This document shows positions 47,052-58,203 of a DNA stretch of 64,000 bases, piece after piece. Numbering within the stretch: position 1 is the stretch's first letter; every line of letters begins with the position of its first letter. The stretch is from the NCBI GenBank assembly GCA_010909165.1, contig MU008163.1, positions 1,798,001 to 1,862,000 on the forward strand. The letters are read 5' to 3'. The DNA is from Anthoceros angustus. Taxonomy: Eukaryota; Streptophyta; Anthocerotopsida; Anthocerotales; Anthocerotaceae. A model generated the notes under the pieces. It was not told the DNA's origin. It saw nothing but the letters and a program-made list of their open reading frames with translations, and did not search any database. Both the position numbers and the translations under genes were made by a program.

Positions 47052-49859
47052 TTACACGCCGCAGTCAGCTTCTGGCTGAGAGGGATCCTGCTTATCCCCA
47101 ACCACGAAACTGTGCACCAGACCGTCCATGTCTGTCCACCAGGTCTGACCTGGTTCCTTCCATGCCCTGGTTGTTGTTCTCATGGCCTGGATCTCCTGTG
47201 CGTGCTCCCACATCTGCGCACCTGTATATATGCTCGTCATCAACACATAAGCTGCGGCATCTTTTTGGTCTAGCTTCACTGCTGCGTTGAAAGCATGCCG
47301 TGCAACCTCCACGTTGCCCCACTTTCGACACGCAGCTAACAGCGTGTGCCACACTGCAGTGTCAGGCACTTCATCCATAGTGCTCACCAAAGCCAGTGCT
47401 TCATCCAGTTGGCCTGCCCGGCCAAGAAGATCCACCATGCAGGTGTAGTGTTCAACTGTGGGCGGGATGCCGTAATGTTTGGTCATTGCATCAAAGTATT
47501 CTCTGCCCGTTTTTACTAGACCTGCATGACTGCAGACTGTGAGGACACTCAGGAATGTGATGCCGACTGGCTGAATGCCATCCTCTTTCATTCCTTGGAC
47601 CAAGTCAAGGACCACTTCACTGTCTCCTTGACAGGTGTAGCCTGCAATCAGTGCACTCCAGGTCACAGCGTCTCTGTCGAGCAATGTATCAAAAACATGC
47701 TGTGCATCAACCATACTCCCGCACTTTCCATACATGTTTATCAAACTTCCAGCTACAAACACATCAGCGTGAAGCCCTTGTTCTTCAATCCGCGCATGCA
47801 GCTGCCGTCCCAGATGCAACGCTGCCACATTAGCACAGGCCTGCAGAAGGCAGACAAACGTCACAGAGTTGGGTGCAGCCATGCGCTCTTCTTGCATAGC
47901 AGAGTAGAGACGAAGGGCTTCCTGGCCCGAGCCCTGCTGGGAATACCCTGCTATCAGAGCATTCCATGTCACCACATCTTTTTGACCAAGTTCGTCAAAC
48001 ACACACTGAGCATCGTCTAGGCTGCCACACTTTGCGTACATGTTTATCAAGCTGCTGGCGAGAAACACATCAGCCTGAAGATCTAGTTCTCTCATCTGCG
48101 CGTGGAGCTGCCTCCCGTGCTCCAAAGCTGGGTAACCCACACTTGCACATGCCTGCAGGAGGCACACAAAGGTCACAGAATCGGGTACAGTCATCCCAAC
48201 TTCTTGCATGGCACTGTAATGGCGAAGAGCCTCCTGGCCCATGCCCTGCTGAGAACACCCTGCTATTATGGCATTCCACGTTACCACATCTTTTTGACTT
48301 AGACCTTCAAAAACTCTTTGAGCGTCTTCTAGGCTGCCACACTTTGCGTACATGTTAACCAAACTGTTGGCTACAAAAACATCAGCTTGGTGTCCATGTT
48401 CTCTTATATGTGCATGAAGCTGCTTCCCCTTCTCCAAAGCTGGGGTGCCCACGCTTGCACATGCCTGCAGGAGGCACACATACGTCACAGAATCGGGTAC
48501 AGTGATGCCTTCATCTTGCATAGAGCTGTAGAGCCCAAGGGCCTCCTGCCCCATGCCCTGATGGGAGTACCCTGATATCATGGCATTCCAAGTTACCACA
48601 GCTTTTTTTTCGAGTCCATCAAACAGTCTCTGCGCGTCTTCCAAGCTGCCACACTTTGCATACATGTGCACCAAACTGTTGACTACAAAAATATTGCCTT
48701 GAAGCCCTTGTTCTCTGATTTGTGCATGAAGATGCTTCCCTTTCTCCAACGCCAGGGTGCCCACACTGGCACATGCCTGCGTGAGGCAGACAAATGTCAC
48801 AGCATCGGGGACAGCCGTACCATCTTCTTGCATAGCACTGTATAGACGGAGAGCTTCCTGGCCGAGGCCCTGCTGCGAATACCCCGCTATCATGGCATTC
48901 CACGTTACCACATCTCTTTGACGAAGTCTATCAAACACTCTTCGAGCTTCTTCCAAGTTGCCACACTTGGCGTACATGTCTACCAAGCTGTTGGTTACAA
49001 CCACATCACCTTCATGCCCTCGTTCTTTTATCTTCGCATGGAGCTGCCTCCCCTTCTCCAAAGCCGAAGTACCCACACTTGCGCATGCCTGTAGAAGGCA
49101 CACGAACGTCACTGAATCAGGTGTAACGATCCCTTCTTCTTCCATGGCACTGTCCAGACGAAGAGCTTCTTGGCCCATGCCGTTCTGAGAATACCCTGCT
49201 ATCATGGCATTCCACGTCACCACGTTTTTCTCACCAAGACCATCAAATACAACCTTAGCATCCTCTAAGCTGCCACACTTGGCATACATGTCCACCAAGC
49301 CACTACCAAGGAACAAGTTAGGCTCAATGCCACTAGCCAACACATCAGCATGCACCTGCTGACCAGTTTGCAAGTCTGATCCCTTTGCACAGGCCTGAAG
49401 GGCTGCCACAAACACATGCCCATCTGGCTTCCCATTTGTCTCCCGCATCTGATGATACAGTTGTATCCCCTGCCTGTACTGTCCGTGTCTGACATGCGCA
49501 GAAATGATAGAAGACCACATGAAGGCATCTGGCATGGCAACCATAGTGAACACATCAATTGCATCTTGCAACCTGCCATGGGAGACATACATTCGCAGGA
49601 TGTGGTTGCACAGAAAGGTGTCCGACTCATACCCCTTTCTTACCGTGAAAGCATGGACACGGCGACCAAGAATGAGATCCTTCCTCAATATACATTCCTT
49701 GAGGACGACATAGAGGAGACATTTGGAAATACAGCAGTCCGTCTGCACCAGAACTCCCAAGGCCTCAACGGCTTTAAACACATGGCCTTGATGACATAAC
49801 TTGCTCACGATTTCAGGCGTGACACGGAGCAAGCCTGAACTGCCTAAAGCCTGGAGCAT
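47052..49859 (-). CDS. PPR-D: long PLS-class PPR protein, tandem paralogue of PPR-C
   Basis: Intronless 935-residue protein, module for module like PPR-C from EAVEALGVLVQ onward. It has repeated SLVNMYAKCGSLEDAQRVF and DVVTWNAMIAGYSQQGMGQE segments at about 102-104-residue intervals, and a short E/E+ tail (LVHSFVVGDKQDPSQPE). The start at 49859 gives MLQALGSSGLL and no clear presequence. The frame is open upstream to a TAG near 49967 but contains no other ATG, so a targeting exon may be missing. There is no PDF module. The start lies 251 bp from the divergent CCA-enzyme gene. Confidence 0.9.
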   Translation of the reverse strand: MLQALGSSGLLRVTPEIVSKLCHQGHVFKAVEALGVLVQTDCCISKCLLYVVLKECILRKDLILGRRVHAFTVRKGYESDTFLCNHILRMYVSHGRLQDAIDVFTMVAMPDAFMWSSIISAHVRHGQYRQGIQLYHQMRETNGKPDGHVFVAALQACAKGSDLQTGQQVHADVLASGIEPNLFLGSGLVDMYAKCGSLEDAKVVFDGLGEKNVVTWNAMIAGYSQNGMGQEALRLDSAMEEEGIVTPDSVTFVCLLQACASVGTSALEKGRQLHAKIKERGHEGDVVVTNSLVDMYAKCGNLEEARRVFDRLRQRDVVTWNAMIAGYSQQGLGQEALRLYSAMQEDGTAVPDAVTFVCLTQACASVGTLALEKGKHLHAQIREQGLQGNIFVVNSLVHMYAKCGSLEDAQRLFDGLEKKAVVTWNAMISGYSHQGMGQEALGLYSSMQDEGITVPDSVTYVCLLQACASVGTPALEKGKQLHAHIREHGHQADVFVANSLVNMYAKCGSLEDAQRVFEGLSQKDVVTWNAIIAGCSQQGMGQEALRHYSAMQEVGMTVPDSVTFVCLLQACASVGYPALEHGRQLHAQMRELDLQADVFLASSLINMYAKCGSLDDAQCVFDELGQKDVVTWNALIAGYSQQGSGQEALRLYSAMQEERMAAPNSVTFVCLLQACANVAALHLGRQLHARIEEQGLHADVFVAGSLINMYGKCGSMVDAQHVFDTLLDRDAVTWSALIAGYTCQGDSEVVLDLVQGMKEDGIQPVGITFLSVLTVCSHAGLVKTGREYFDAMTKHYGIPPTVEHYTCMVDLLGRAGQLDEALALVSTMDEVPDTAVWHTLLAACRKWGNVEVARHAFNAAVKLDQKDAAAYVLMTSIYTGAQMWEHAQEIQAMRTTTRAWKEPGQTWWTDMDGLVHSFVVGDKQDPSQPEADCGV

Positions 49860-50110
49860 GACACTGTAAGGCTTGAAGACATGAAATCCAGCTTGAAGGT
49901 CGGGGAAGCATGAGGAACCAGTGTACGGATTTCGCCCTCGAGTCTCTGCCGTGACAACGCACTAACCCTACGAACGAACCAGACGGATCCTGTGAGACAA
50001 GAATTTGGCATTCCAAAATCCATAGCTTCTCCGTCATTTCAATCCAATACTTGTTGGACACGCAGAGATTCAACACCGGTATACTGCCTGGTAGTTGAGA
50101 TGGGACGAGG

Positions 50111-53100
50111 ATGTTAATGGCACGGGTTTTTTCTCCCCCTCTCCCTGTATCTTGGCAATCTAGGCTCCCACCAGGCAGGGTTCGAACTGTCTACGCATGG
50201 GCGAGACAATTGCTGTTTACGGGTCCTCAGCTTCCTTGCCGAGCGATTGGATCAGAAATACTCTGCATTAGCTCCTTTGACTCCGAGAATTTCTCTCCGT
50301 TGCTGGATTTTTCAGCCAGATTCTCGTCGGCGAGGAGGGGAAACAGGTGGCCTCGACTGAACCAAGGGCACTCTCAGGCAGGAGGTTTCACGATGGAAAT
50401 CCAGGACACTGTGAAGTTGACCGCGACAGAGGGGATAATTTTCAACAAGCTGCTGGCCACACTGCGCCACAATCAGCTCAACACTCAACTTCGTGTAGCG
50501 GGTGGATGGGTCCGCGACAAGGTTGGTTCCCAATGTAGTAGCTGGGGTGCGTGATGCCCAAGGTGTGTCACAGACGAGCAGTGTGTTTCAAGGTTTTGGA
50601 AGTAGCTTTTCTGCTCATCTCTGACTGGTTAGGCTGTCAGCTGTTGGGAAAACACTCGACAGATATCGATATCGCATTGGACAACATGCTGGGGAGCCAT
50701 TTTTGTGAGAAAGTGAATGAGTACTTGAAGAGTATTGGTGAACAAGAACGAGAGTTCTGTGTGATAAAAAGGTATGATTTTGCTTCTTGTCTGTTCTCTG
50801 TAAGCTCCCATTCACGTGAACGTGTTCTAGAGAATCCGAAGGTGTTGAAGTACCTGCTGTGGAATGGTACAGCAATCCTGAGCAGTCCAAACATCTGGAG
50901 GCTGCCCACATGCGGTTACATGGAGTTGCCATTGACTTTGTGAATCTCCGAGCCGAGGCTTACACAGAAAGCAGTCGCATCCCAAGCATGGTGTGATTTT
51001 GGCCATGGTTGCTTTTTTTTTATTATTGATCTCAAATGAACTGAAAGCAAATGGCTGCTCTTTCTGCCCACCGGTAGCACCTGCTAAACCTTGTACATAT
51101 CGGCTGATTTTTTCTGGGCGCTCCGTTCCTTGTTGCAGACGTTTGGAACTGCTGAGGAAGATGCCTTTAGACGGGATTTAACAATAAACAGGTGTGCTTC
51201 TGTGGGATAGAGAGTTGTTTCACAGCTGCCTGAGAGTTGTTTCGCAGCTGCCTGATAGTTGTTTCACAGTTTGTTAAAACGGCAGTGAAGAGAGAGAGTT
51301 GAGGAATTGTGGCTGGTTCTCAAGAAGGTTTCAACTCTTGACGTGTTCTCTTGATGCATGTCCGTATCTTTACTGTGGTTTCTGATATGAGGTGTTTCAT
51401 GGGTGTGTCTGGTTGTTCGACAGTCTATTCTATAATATCAACACCGGTACTGTCGAGGACTTCACTAAACGAGGTCGATATTGAATTGCCAGAGATTCTT
51501 TTAGCAATCTCTTTTCTGTGGGCTTGTCTGAAAATTTTGCTTAATATAGGACTTCAAGATCTGAAGGATGGAGTCATTGCAACACCTCTCCCTCCACTCT
51601 GCACATTTTTGGATGATCCGCTTCGTGTGTTAAGGGCAGTCCGTTTCGGTATGTCCTGTATGTCCTCCTTACTTGGTCTTCAAAGGCTGAAGACACTACA
51701 GACTTTTCACGATTTTCTGTTCAATTGACTCAGGAGCACGGTTTGATTATGAGCTCAATGAAGAGTTGAAACATGCAGCAGCATCAGAAGACGTGAAAGT
51801 AGCCCTCGGGAACAAAGTCAGTCGAGAACGCATTGGCACCGAGGTACTTTGGGTTTTTGCTTGCTGGTGTTGTCTGTGTCGTTTAAACAGATCTGCATGT
51901 GTTTTGACACTGGAATGGCCGCAGATCGATCTGATGTTGAAGGGCAACAATCCCGTCAAAGCCATGCGCCAACTGGCAGATCTGAAACTTTTTCCAACTA
52001 TTTTCAGTCCTCCTGTTCCTGTAAAAACTGACTTCCGGATCAGTGAAGACTTTGGATGGTGTGTCTCACGGACCTCAATGCTGAGAAGTTGTGCCCCATG
52101 ACTTGTCTGAGGGTGTCTTGTTGCTGACAGCTCATGTGTGGAACATCTACAAGAAGTGGTGGAGGTGCTTAAAGGGTTCGGCTCCTTGAAGTTGAATGTA
52201 AGTATGACTCTTTAATGTAAAATGTGGTCATCTGAATTCGCAGTGAGCGTCTTGGGAATATGCATCCATGTTGCCCTTCAACAGGAGTATGGCTGCCAAG
52301 TACCCACTCACAATATCTGACATAGTCTGACTTACAATGAGTCATATCTACCTCTGAACTTTGACCTGCAGTTAGTTCAGCAAAGGATATGTCTACTCAG
52401 TGCCCTTCTCTTCCCGCTCCATGGAGTCGTGTCACAGGATGCCAAAGGCAAGCCGGTAAGTGTTTTCTATCTCTGTCAATACGTATGCCAAACATTAGAA
52501 TTTTTGTGGTACTAGAGAAACACACCCACGTGGGTTCCCCCGTCTCTTGACTTTCAGATTCCATTGACAACCACGGTAATAAGGGAATCACTGAAGCTGA
52601 AGGCCAAAGATGCTGAGGAAGTATGTAGCGTTTGATGTGCTTCATGAACTTTTGTTTTCTTCGTCCATGCCTTTGTGGCTCATTTAACCCTTGGAACTGC
52701 AGATTTTTGCATTACATGCTGCCGCTGTGGGCTTTGAATCTCTCAGCACAGATCTTGAAAACGAATCTGATGTTGGTCGAGATGGAGATTTTGATGCCCC
52801 GTCCCTTGCCTCTAAGCAGCGAGTGAAAGCTGGTTAGTGCGCTCATGTGTTTTCAACTTGTAGCTGGAGAGTTGTTTCATAGCAGTTAAAGTCTTTCATC
52901 ATCTCTGACATGAACACCGTTTGCAACTCCACAGGTCTGCTTTTGAGAGAGATCAAAGATCTTTGGCGTGTGGCTTTGTTACTTTCATCACTGTTGTATA
53001 AGGGACCCATTGTGGGTAATGTGGAGAACCCAAGCTTGTCACAATTGAAGAAAAGTTTGGCAACTGAAGGCAGAGTACAACGCTGTCTCGACATTGAGAA

Positions 53101-53570
53101 AAGAATAACAAGCTTGGGTATGTTGGGTTTCTCGAGTGTCTAATACTTGTCATGCTTATTGTATGGTAAAGTCAAAGACGCCCATGAAGAATTACCCACA
53201 AGACAAACTTGCTATTGGATTTTGTGATTGTGGTAGGGTTGGAGAAGGTATGGGAGGTGAAACCATTGCTTGATGGAAGGGCAGTGATGAACTTACTTGG
53301 GTTGAAGTCCGGTGGCCCCCAAGTGAAGGCATGGGTGAGGACAAGGGTTTAGCAGAGTTACCGTTTTGTGTTCTTCTATTGACTCTCAGACTTTGGTTTG
53401 TGCTTTAACTCATGGGTCCCATGACCGTGCCTGATCTCCCCCTTATTTTACCTGGGCAGATGGAGCGGATGATAATGTGGCAGCTTGCCAATCCTGATGG
53501 AACCGCTGAGGATTGCACAGATTGGTTTCAAGAGGAGTTGCAGACCTCAAAACGCATCAGAGTATCTTGA
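50111..53570 (+). CDS. CCA1: CCA-adding enzyme (tRNA nucleotidyltransferase), fifteen exons
   Basis: Exons: 50111-50521, 50641-50771, 50873-50990, 51139-51191, 51424-51473, 51550-51648, 51734-51843, 51925-52058, 52131-52197, 52372-52455, 52558-52620, 52703-52832, 52935-53117, 53237-53334 and 53460-53570. Together they give 613 residues, close to other plant enzymes. It adds the 3' CCA to tRNAs. Motifs: LRVAGGWVRDK|LLGKHSTDIDIALDNML (catalytic D-x-D within the head), IDFVNLRAE, EEDAFRRDLTIN, TFLDDPLRVLRAVRFGARF and SRERIGTE|IDLML. An N-terminal extension of about 95 residues, rich in Arg and Ser, precedes the internal MEIQDTVKL, which fits organelle targeting from ATG 50111 or 50117 and a cytosolic or nuclear form from the internal ATG. 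Confidence 0.96.
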
Positions 53571-55599
53571 CGATAATCGTCCTTCAACTTAACAGCCAGT
53601 CTGCAGTGGGAGGCTATTCTCGTCATTACATTCGCGACAGATACGGGAAGGTTCTCAAAAAATTGGTACAGCTCCCCACGGTCATCAGCTCCTGAAGCTC
53701 ATCAGAACCTTCTGCGACTGACATCATGGGCAGCAAGGCCCCACGTGTTTGTGCACATCTTCATGATGCTGCCTTGCTCCACGGTATCTGAGAAGGCCTA
53801 TCGAGGTTTGGTTGAGTTTGATTCAGGCTCTGCCGTCCTGCCTTCCTTGCTGCCTTGTCACTTCGGAAGAGCAGGCCTCGGTCAGCAACATGCCATGTTT
53901 GATGGCGGCAACTTCCACGTTACTTTGCTGTGTACAGCGGGTGTGTACTCGAAGAATTCAACAGAGGTTTACAACAATGCCAGAGTGCAAGTCGAACGGA
54001 GTTAAAAGACCCAATGTTGCATTCTAACTGATAAATCTCTGTGTAAAGAGATGAGGAATGACTTGAGAATCGTAGTAAGTCGATCCCTGGCAGATCTCCG
54101 AGGGATGTGCGGCTGTGGGAAAGGAAGCGAACGCTCGTCCAGCAACTCCCTCACCTCTCCAGAATTTCAGCATTATGTGTCTCCAAATGAAAGAGCCTCT
54201 GTACATGCCCTTTCCAATTTCATGTTTGTCGTTGCGTTAAGAGAAACGACAAAGATGCACGCACCTTCAAAGGTATTGCTGAAGTTGCAGGCCAGCTTTA
54301 CCGGAGCACGTCGACGAGGTGGTTACCCCTGAAGGCTGACGGCCGGATGAGAAGCTCCAAAGAATATGGGATGGTCTCTCGGATCGATGTTAGATTGAAT
54401 ATGAGAGGCAGCTACGGATTGAGCGTCTCACTGCAGCTGCCTGGCAGCCGCAATTGCGACTCTTCTACACTGACCTTGGATTCAACTATTACTCACGCTC
54501 ATGGGCGCAAACCAACCATAGCATAGCTCCGTTTTATACACTGGGGTCTTGCTACTGATATGCTTCACACTGCCCTGTCCTTTTGAGATTGCTTGCAAGC
54601 GCTTCAGGCCGGTCCTGCCAAGTAAAGATGTGTGAGTTTATCGCCTCGACAGGACCAAAACCGTTGCCCAAATTGCAGATGTCTTCACATGCCTGGGTGG
54701 CACGCTAATATATCACCGATCTCTCTGGTTCTGTCAACACCCTCCTGCGAAGCCGAGCTGGTGGGACATAGCGTTTTCAACGTTCAGTGTCCGATGATGT
54801 CGATGAGTGAGGAGAGCTTAGTATGATAAAAGCCTGCTGCCATTGCCGCAACTGCAATCGATGATACCAAGGCCCTGATCAAACAGTCTACCACATTTGA
54901 AGTTCATTCGGTCCACATACATGCAATGCAATCGAAAGGAAAGCAGCGTTCAGCAGGTTACCTGATAACCTAATTTCACCCTAAACCCATCCTTGCTCTG
55001 CATTATACCCTTCCTGTACTCCTCGCCCATCCACAGTGCAGAATCTCTCCTTTGCCTTCCTACCGGCAGGGAAAGGAGAATGAAAAATACAGCGGAAGCG
55101 ACGGAAGGACGGAAGAGAATATAGAAGAAGTGATTTCCGGGACGGGGGAGTGGACGAAACAAGAAAGCTGGAGGACGTCATGCTCGGGTGTAAGGAAAAA
55201 AGAAGGCGGCGAGGAATCTGCGAGTGGCAGATCCCCGACCTGGATCCTGAGCGTGGTCTGGCCATACTCGCCTCCAGATTCTCCACCGGAAAAAGGAACG
55301 CCGGCCGAGCTCCCGGCTCTGCCGTGCAGGCGGCCGGCACCCGTTTAACCTGCTCGAGTTCCAACCTGGCTACAGCTGCAGGCCATCGCGTCTATGTCTC
55401 CCAGCAGCCGTGTCTCTCCGAACAAGGTCGTTCGCGCACTCGATCGGCATTGGCATTGGCACTAGCACTGGAACTGGCAATGCGCTTGCTGCGGCACCGG
55501 CGCATGCTATAGCGCTGCGCGAGCCACGCCCGAGTCCGCACGGGTCAGGTCAGTTGGGCCGGACTGAGTGATCCCCGCGGAATCGGCAAGCAACCAAAC
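53571..55599. other. Intergenic region between CCA enzyme and NPF transporter
   Basis: The first part is presumed 3' UTR. Open frames at 53745-54005, 54051-54332 and 55150-55512 (and opposite-strand frames) show no recognisable domain. A purine-rich segment at about 55070-55230 and the NPF upstream region close the stretch. Confidence 0.45.
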
Positions 55600-58203
55600 A
55601 TGGTACGTTCCAGAATTGAAAGGAGCAGAAGAGGAAGGAAAGAAAGAATGGAGGATGGAAGGATGGAAGAAAGGAAGGAGTGTTGGAAGGTCGATGGTGA
55701 TGTTGGGTTGTGCAGACTTGTAATGTTGAGTCTGGTGATGTGTGCACGTGTAGGAGGTGCTGACGAGCCCGCTTGCGAGTCCCGTGCCGGACCCGGCGCC
55801 GAGGGATGGCGCTGGCAATGGGATCTGGGAGAAGGACAGGGTTGCGTGCTTCGTGACCGACGGGTCTGTGTGTCTTCGGGGCCGGCCTTCCAACAAGTTC
55901 AAAACGGGGTCGTGGAGGTCGGCGGGCTTTCTCTACGGTATGCATGCATTTCATTGATTGATTGATTGATTGATTGAAGAAGCAAACGATGGGTAGATGG
56001 ATTACTGCATGAATGCCCGCATTGGGTGTTAAGGATTCGATCGAGTATATCCATGCTCCATGATGAATTGGGTGACGGTAGACTGTGGATGACTCTCGAT
56101 TGATGATCAATGCAAGCACGCGGAGTATGGTGAAACGTGACTGCAGTCCTGTGGAATTGGTGGTGGCAGGGGTTACGTTCACCGACATGGTGACGATCAT
56201 CGGAGTGTCAGCCAACTTGTTCTCCTACCTGCTCTTCACCATGCACTTGTTGCCGGCCGAGGCAGCCAACATCGTGACGAACTTCATGGGCGTCACCTAC
56301 CTGCTGCCCTTCTTCTGGGCCTTCGTGTCCGACGCCTACCTGGGCCGATTCCTGACCATTTCCTTGTCCGTCACCATCGGTCTTGCTGTAAGAATTATTA
56401 AACGGGATCTGAAGCTCTGTTATTGGAATTCCTTGGTTTCTGGATCTCCACTGGATGTCGGCAGTGAGCTGATGTACACCATGGTGCTGGTCATGATCAG
56501 GGCCTGGCTATCCTGACGGTGCAGTCTGCCACCAAGAACATGCTTCCTCCCCGGTGCGTGCAGTACCCCAACTGCCCCGCAACCGACCCCCATATCCTCA
56601 GATTGTTTCAAGCAGGCCTGTTCTTGCTCAGTGTTGGGTCAGCGGGACTCAAGCCCTGCATCGCATCGCTGGGGCAGGACCAGTTCGACGAGGGCGATCC
56701 TGTGGAGAAGGCGCAGTCCAAGCACTTCTTCACTGGGTTTTACGTCTTCATCAACCTCGGGGCTGTTGTTAGTGTCACCTTGATCACCTGGGCGTCCACG
56801 GTACAGTATAAGTGGGCCTTCCTTGCTCTCACCCTCTTTTCTGTTCTGGGCGCCCTTCTTTTCTTCTTGGGAACGCCCTTCTACCGGTGAGTGCATCATC
56901 AATATCTGAATTCAGGATTGTGTGCATCATCCTTCGCTTGTTAGACCAGACTGAGTCTGGCAGCAGGGGATTTTTTGTCCTGATGTTGCACCACCATGTT
57001 CTGTCATGTGGCCCAGGCACCAAAAGCCTGGAGGAAGCGCTTTCACTCAACTGGCTCAAGTGGGTGCAGCTGCTTTCTCAAACATTCAGCTTCCGTTGCC
57101 TGCAGACAGCTCCGAGCTCTACGAGCTGGATGACAAGGAACTGGCATTGAGAGGCATCCGGAAGGTTGCTCACACAGACAGGCTACGGTAATCTCACCAC
57201 CCCATGGCCAGGCACGCATGAAGTCGATGCCAAGGGCAAATCATGAAACGTTGCAGCTTGAATCATTCCAACACATGATAGGATAGTCGTGGCACCATGT
57301 GATGACAGATCTTAAGAAGCCGCTTCCCTGACTTTTGTGGTTGGCAGGTTCTTGGACAAGGCAGCCATCAGACAGGAAGGAGAGACAAGCAACTGGAAGC
57401 AGTGCACGGTGACGCAAGTGGAGAATCTGAAAACCATCATCCAGCTCCTCCCCATCTGGCTCACCAACATCGTGGTCTACACCCTCTTCGCCCAAGTTGT
57501 GTCCTTCACGCAGCAGCAAGGCATCAGCATGAACCGGCACATCGGCAAAGGCAACTTCGTCATCCCTGTTCCCTCCATCGCCATCTTCCTCATGGGAGCC
57601 GCATTCGTGTCGGTGGCAGTCTGGGAGACGGTGGTCAGGCCTGTGGCCAGGCGTTACACCGGCAACCCCCTGGGCTTCACCCACCTCCAGCGCATCGGGG
57701 TCGGCTTGGTGGCCGCCATCTTCTCCATGGTGGCCGCCGCCCTGGTTGAGAGCAGGAGGGTCAGCCTCATCAAAACGCACAACATCACGCCCGTGGAAAC
57801 CCAGATGGGACTGGTCCCCATGGCCATCTTCTGGCTGCTGCCGCAGTACATGATCCTGGGGTTCGTGGAGTTCGTCATCGGAGTTGCCCAGCTCAACTTC
57901 TTCTTCCAAGAGGTTCCCGACGGCATGAAGAGCATCGGCACCTCCTTCTACTTCACCGCTATCTCCATGGGCTACTTCTTCTCCAGCATTCTGGTGAACG
58001 TCGTGAACGCCTCCACCAAGAACTGGCACGGCGGCTGGCTCAGCATCGCCGGCCTCATGACCGGAGGCCTAGAATGGTTCTACTGGCTCCTGGCCGGCAT
58101 AGTTGCTGCCAGCACCACCCTCTTCATCCTCTTCGCCTACCTTTACGTCCCCAAGAAGGTGGCTGCTCCAGAACCTCTCGAGGAAACGGCCCATGCTCTC
58201 TAA
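55600..58203 (+). CDS. NPF: NRT1/PTR FAMILY (NPF) transporter, six coding exons, first coding exon a lone ATG
   Basis: Coding exons 55600-55602, 55754-55937, 56170-56387, 56501-56886, 57017-57187 and 57348-58203 give 605 residues, normal for NPF. These major-facilitator proteins are proton-coupled carriers of nitrate, peptides or hormones at cellular membranes. Seen features: GRPSNKFKTGSWRSAGFLYG leading into helix 1, and NFMGVTYLLPFFWAFVSDAYLGRF. Then GLFLLSVGSAGLKPCIASLG and DQFDEGDPVEK, the classic NPF signature. A central loop is followed by six C-terminal helices with TIIQLLPIWLTNIVVY and FTAISMGYFFSSILVN. The usual ExxER/K of helix 1 is not obvious (VTFTDMVT). The ATG abuts its intron (ATG|GTACGT) and exon 2 starts after GTGTAG. 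Intron 2 contains a (GATT)n run at about 55953-55976. Confidence 0.92.

Noticed and set aside
50165-50200. A possible tRNA (GGTTCGAA box)
   Set aside because: The GGTTCGAA lies inside the coding leader of the CCA enzyme, and no cloverleaf can be drawn around it.
57241-58029. A 262-codon open frame on the minus strand opposite the NPF gene
   Set aside because: It is His-, Asp- and Gly-rich nonsense produced by the codon bias of NPF exon 6 on the other strand. It has no domain and no splice context.
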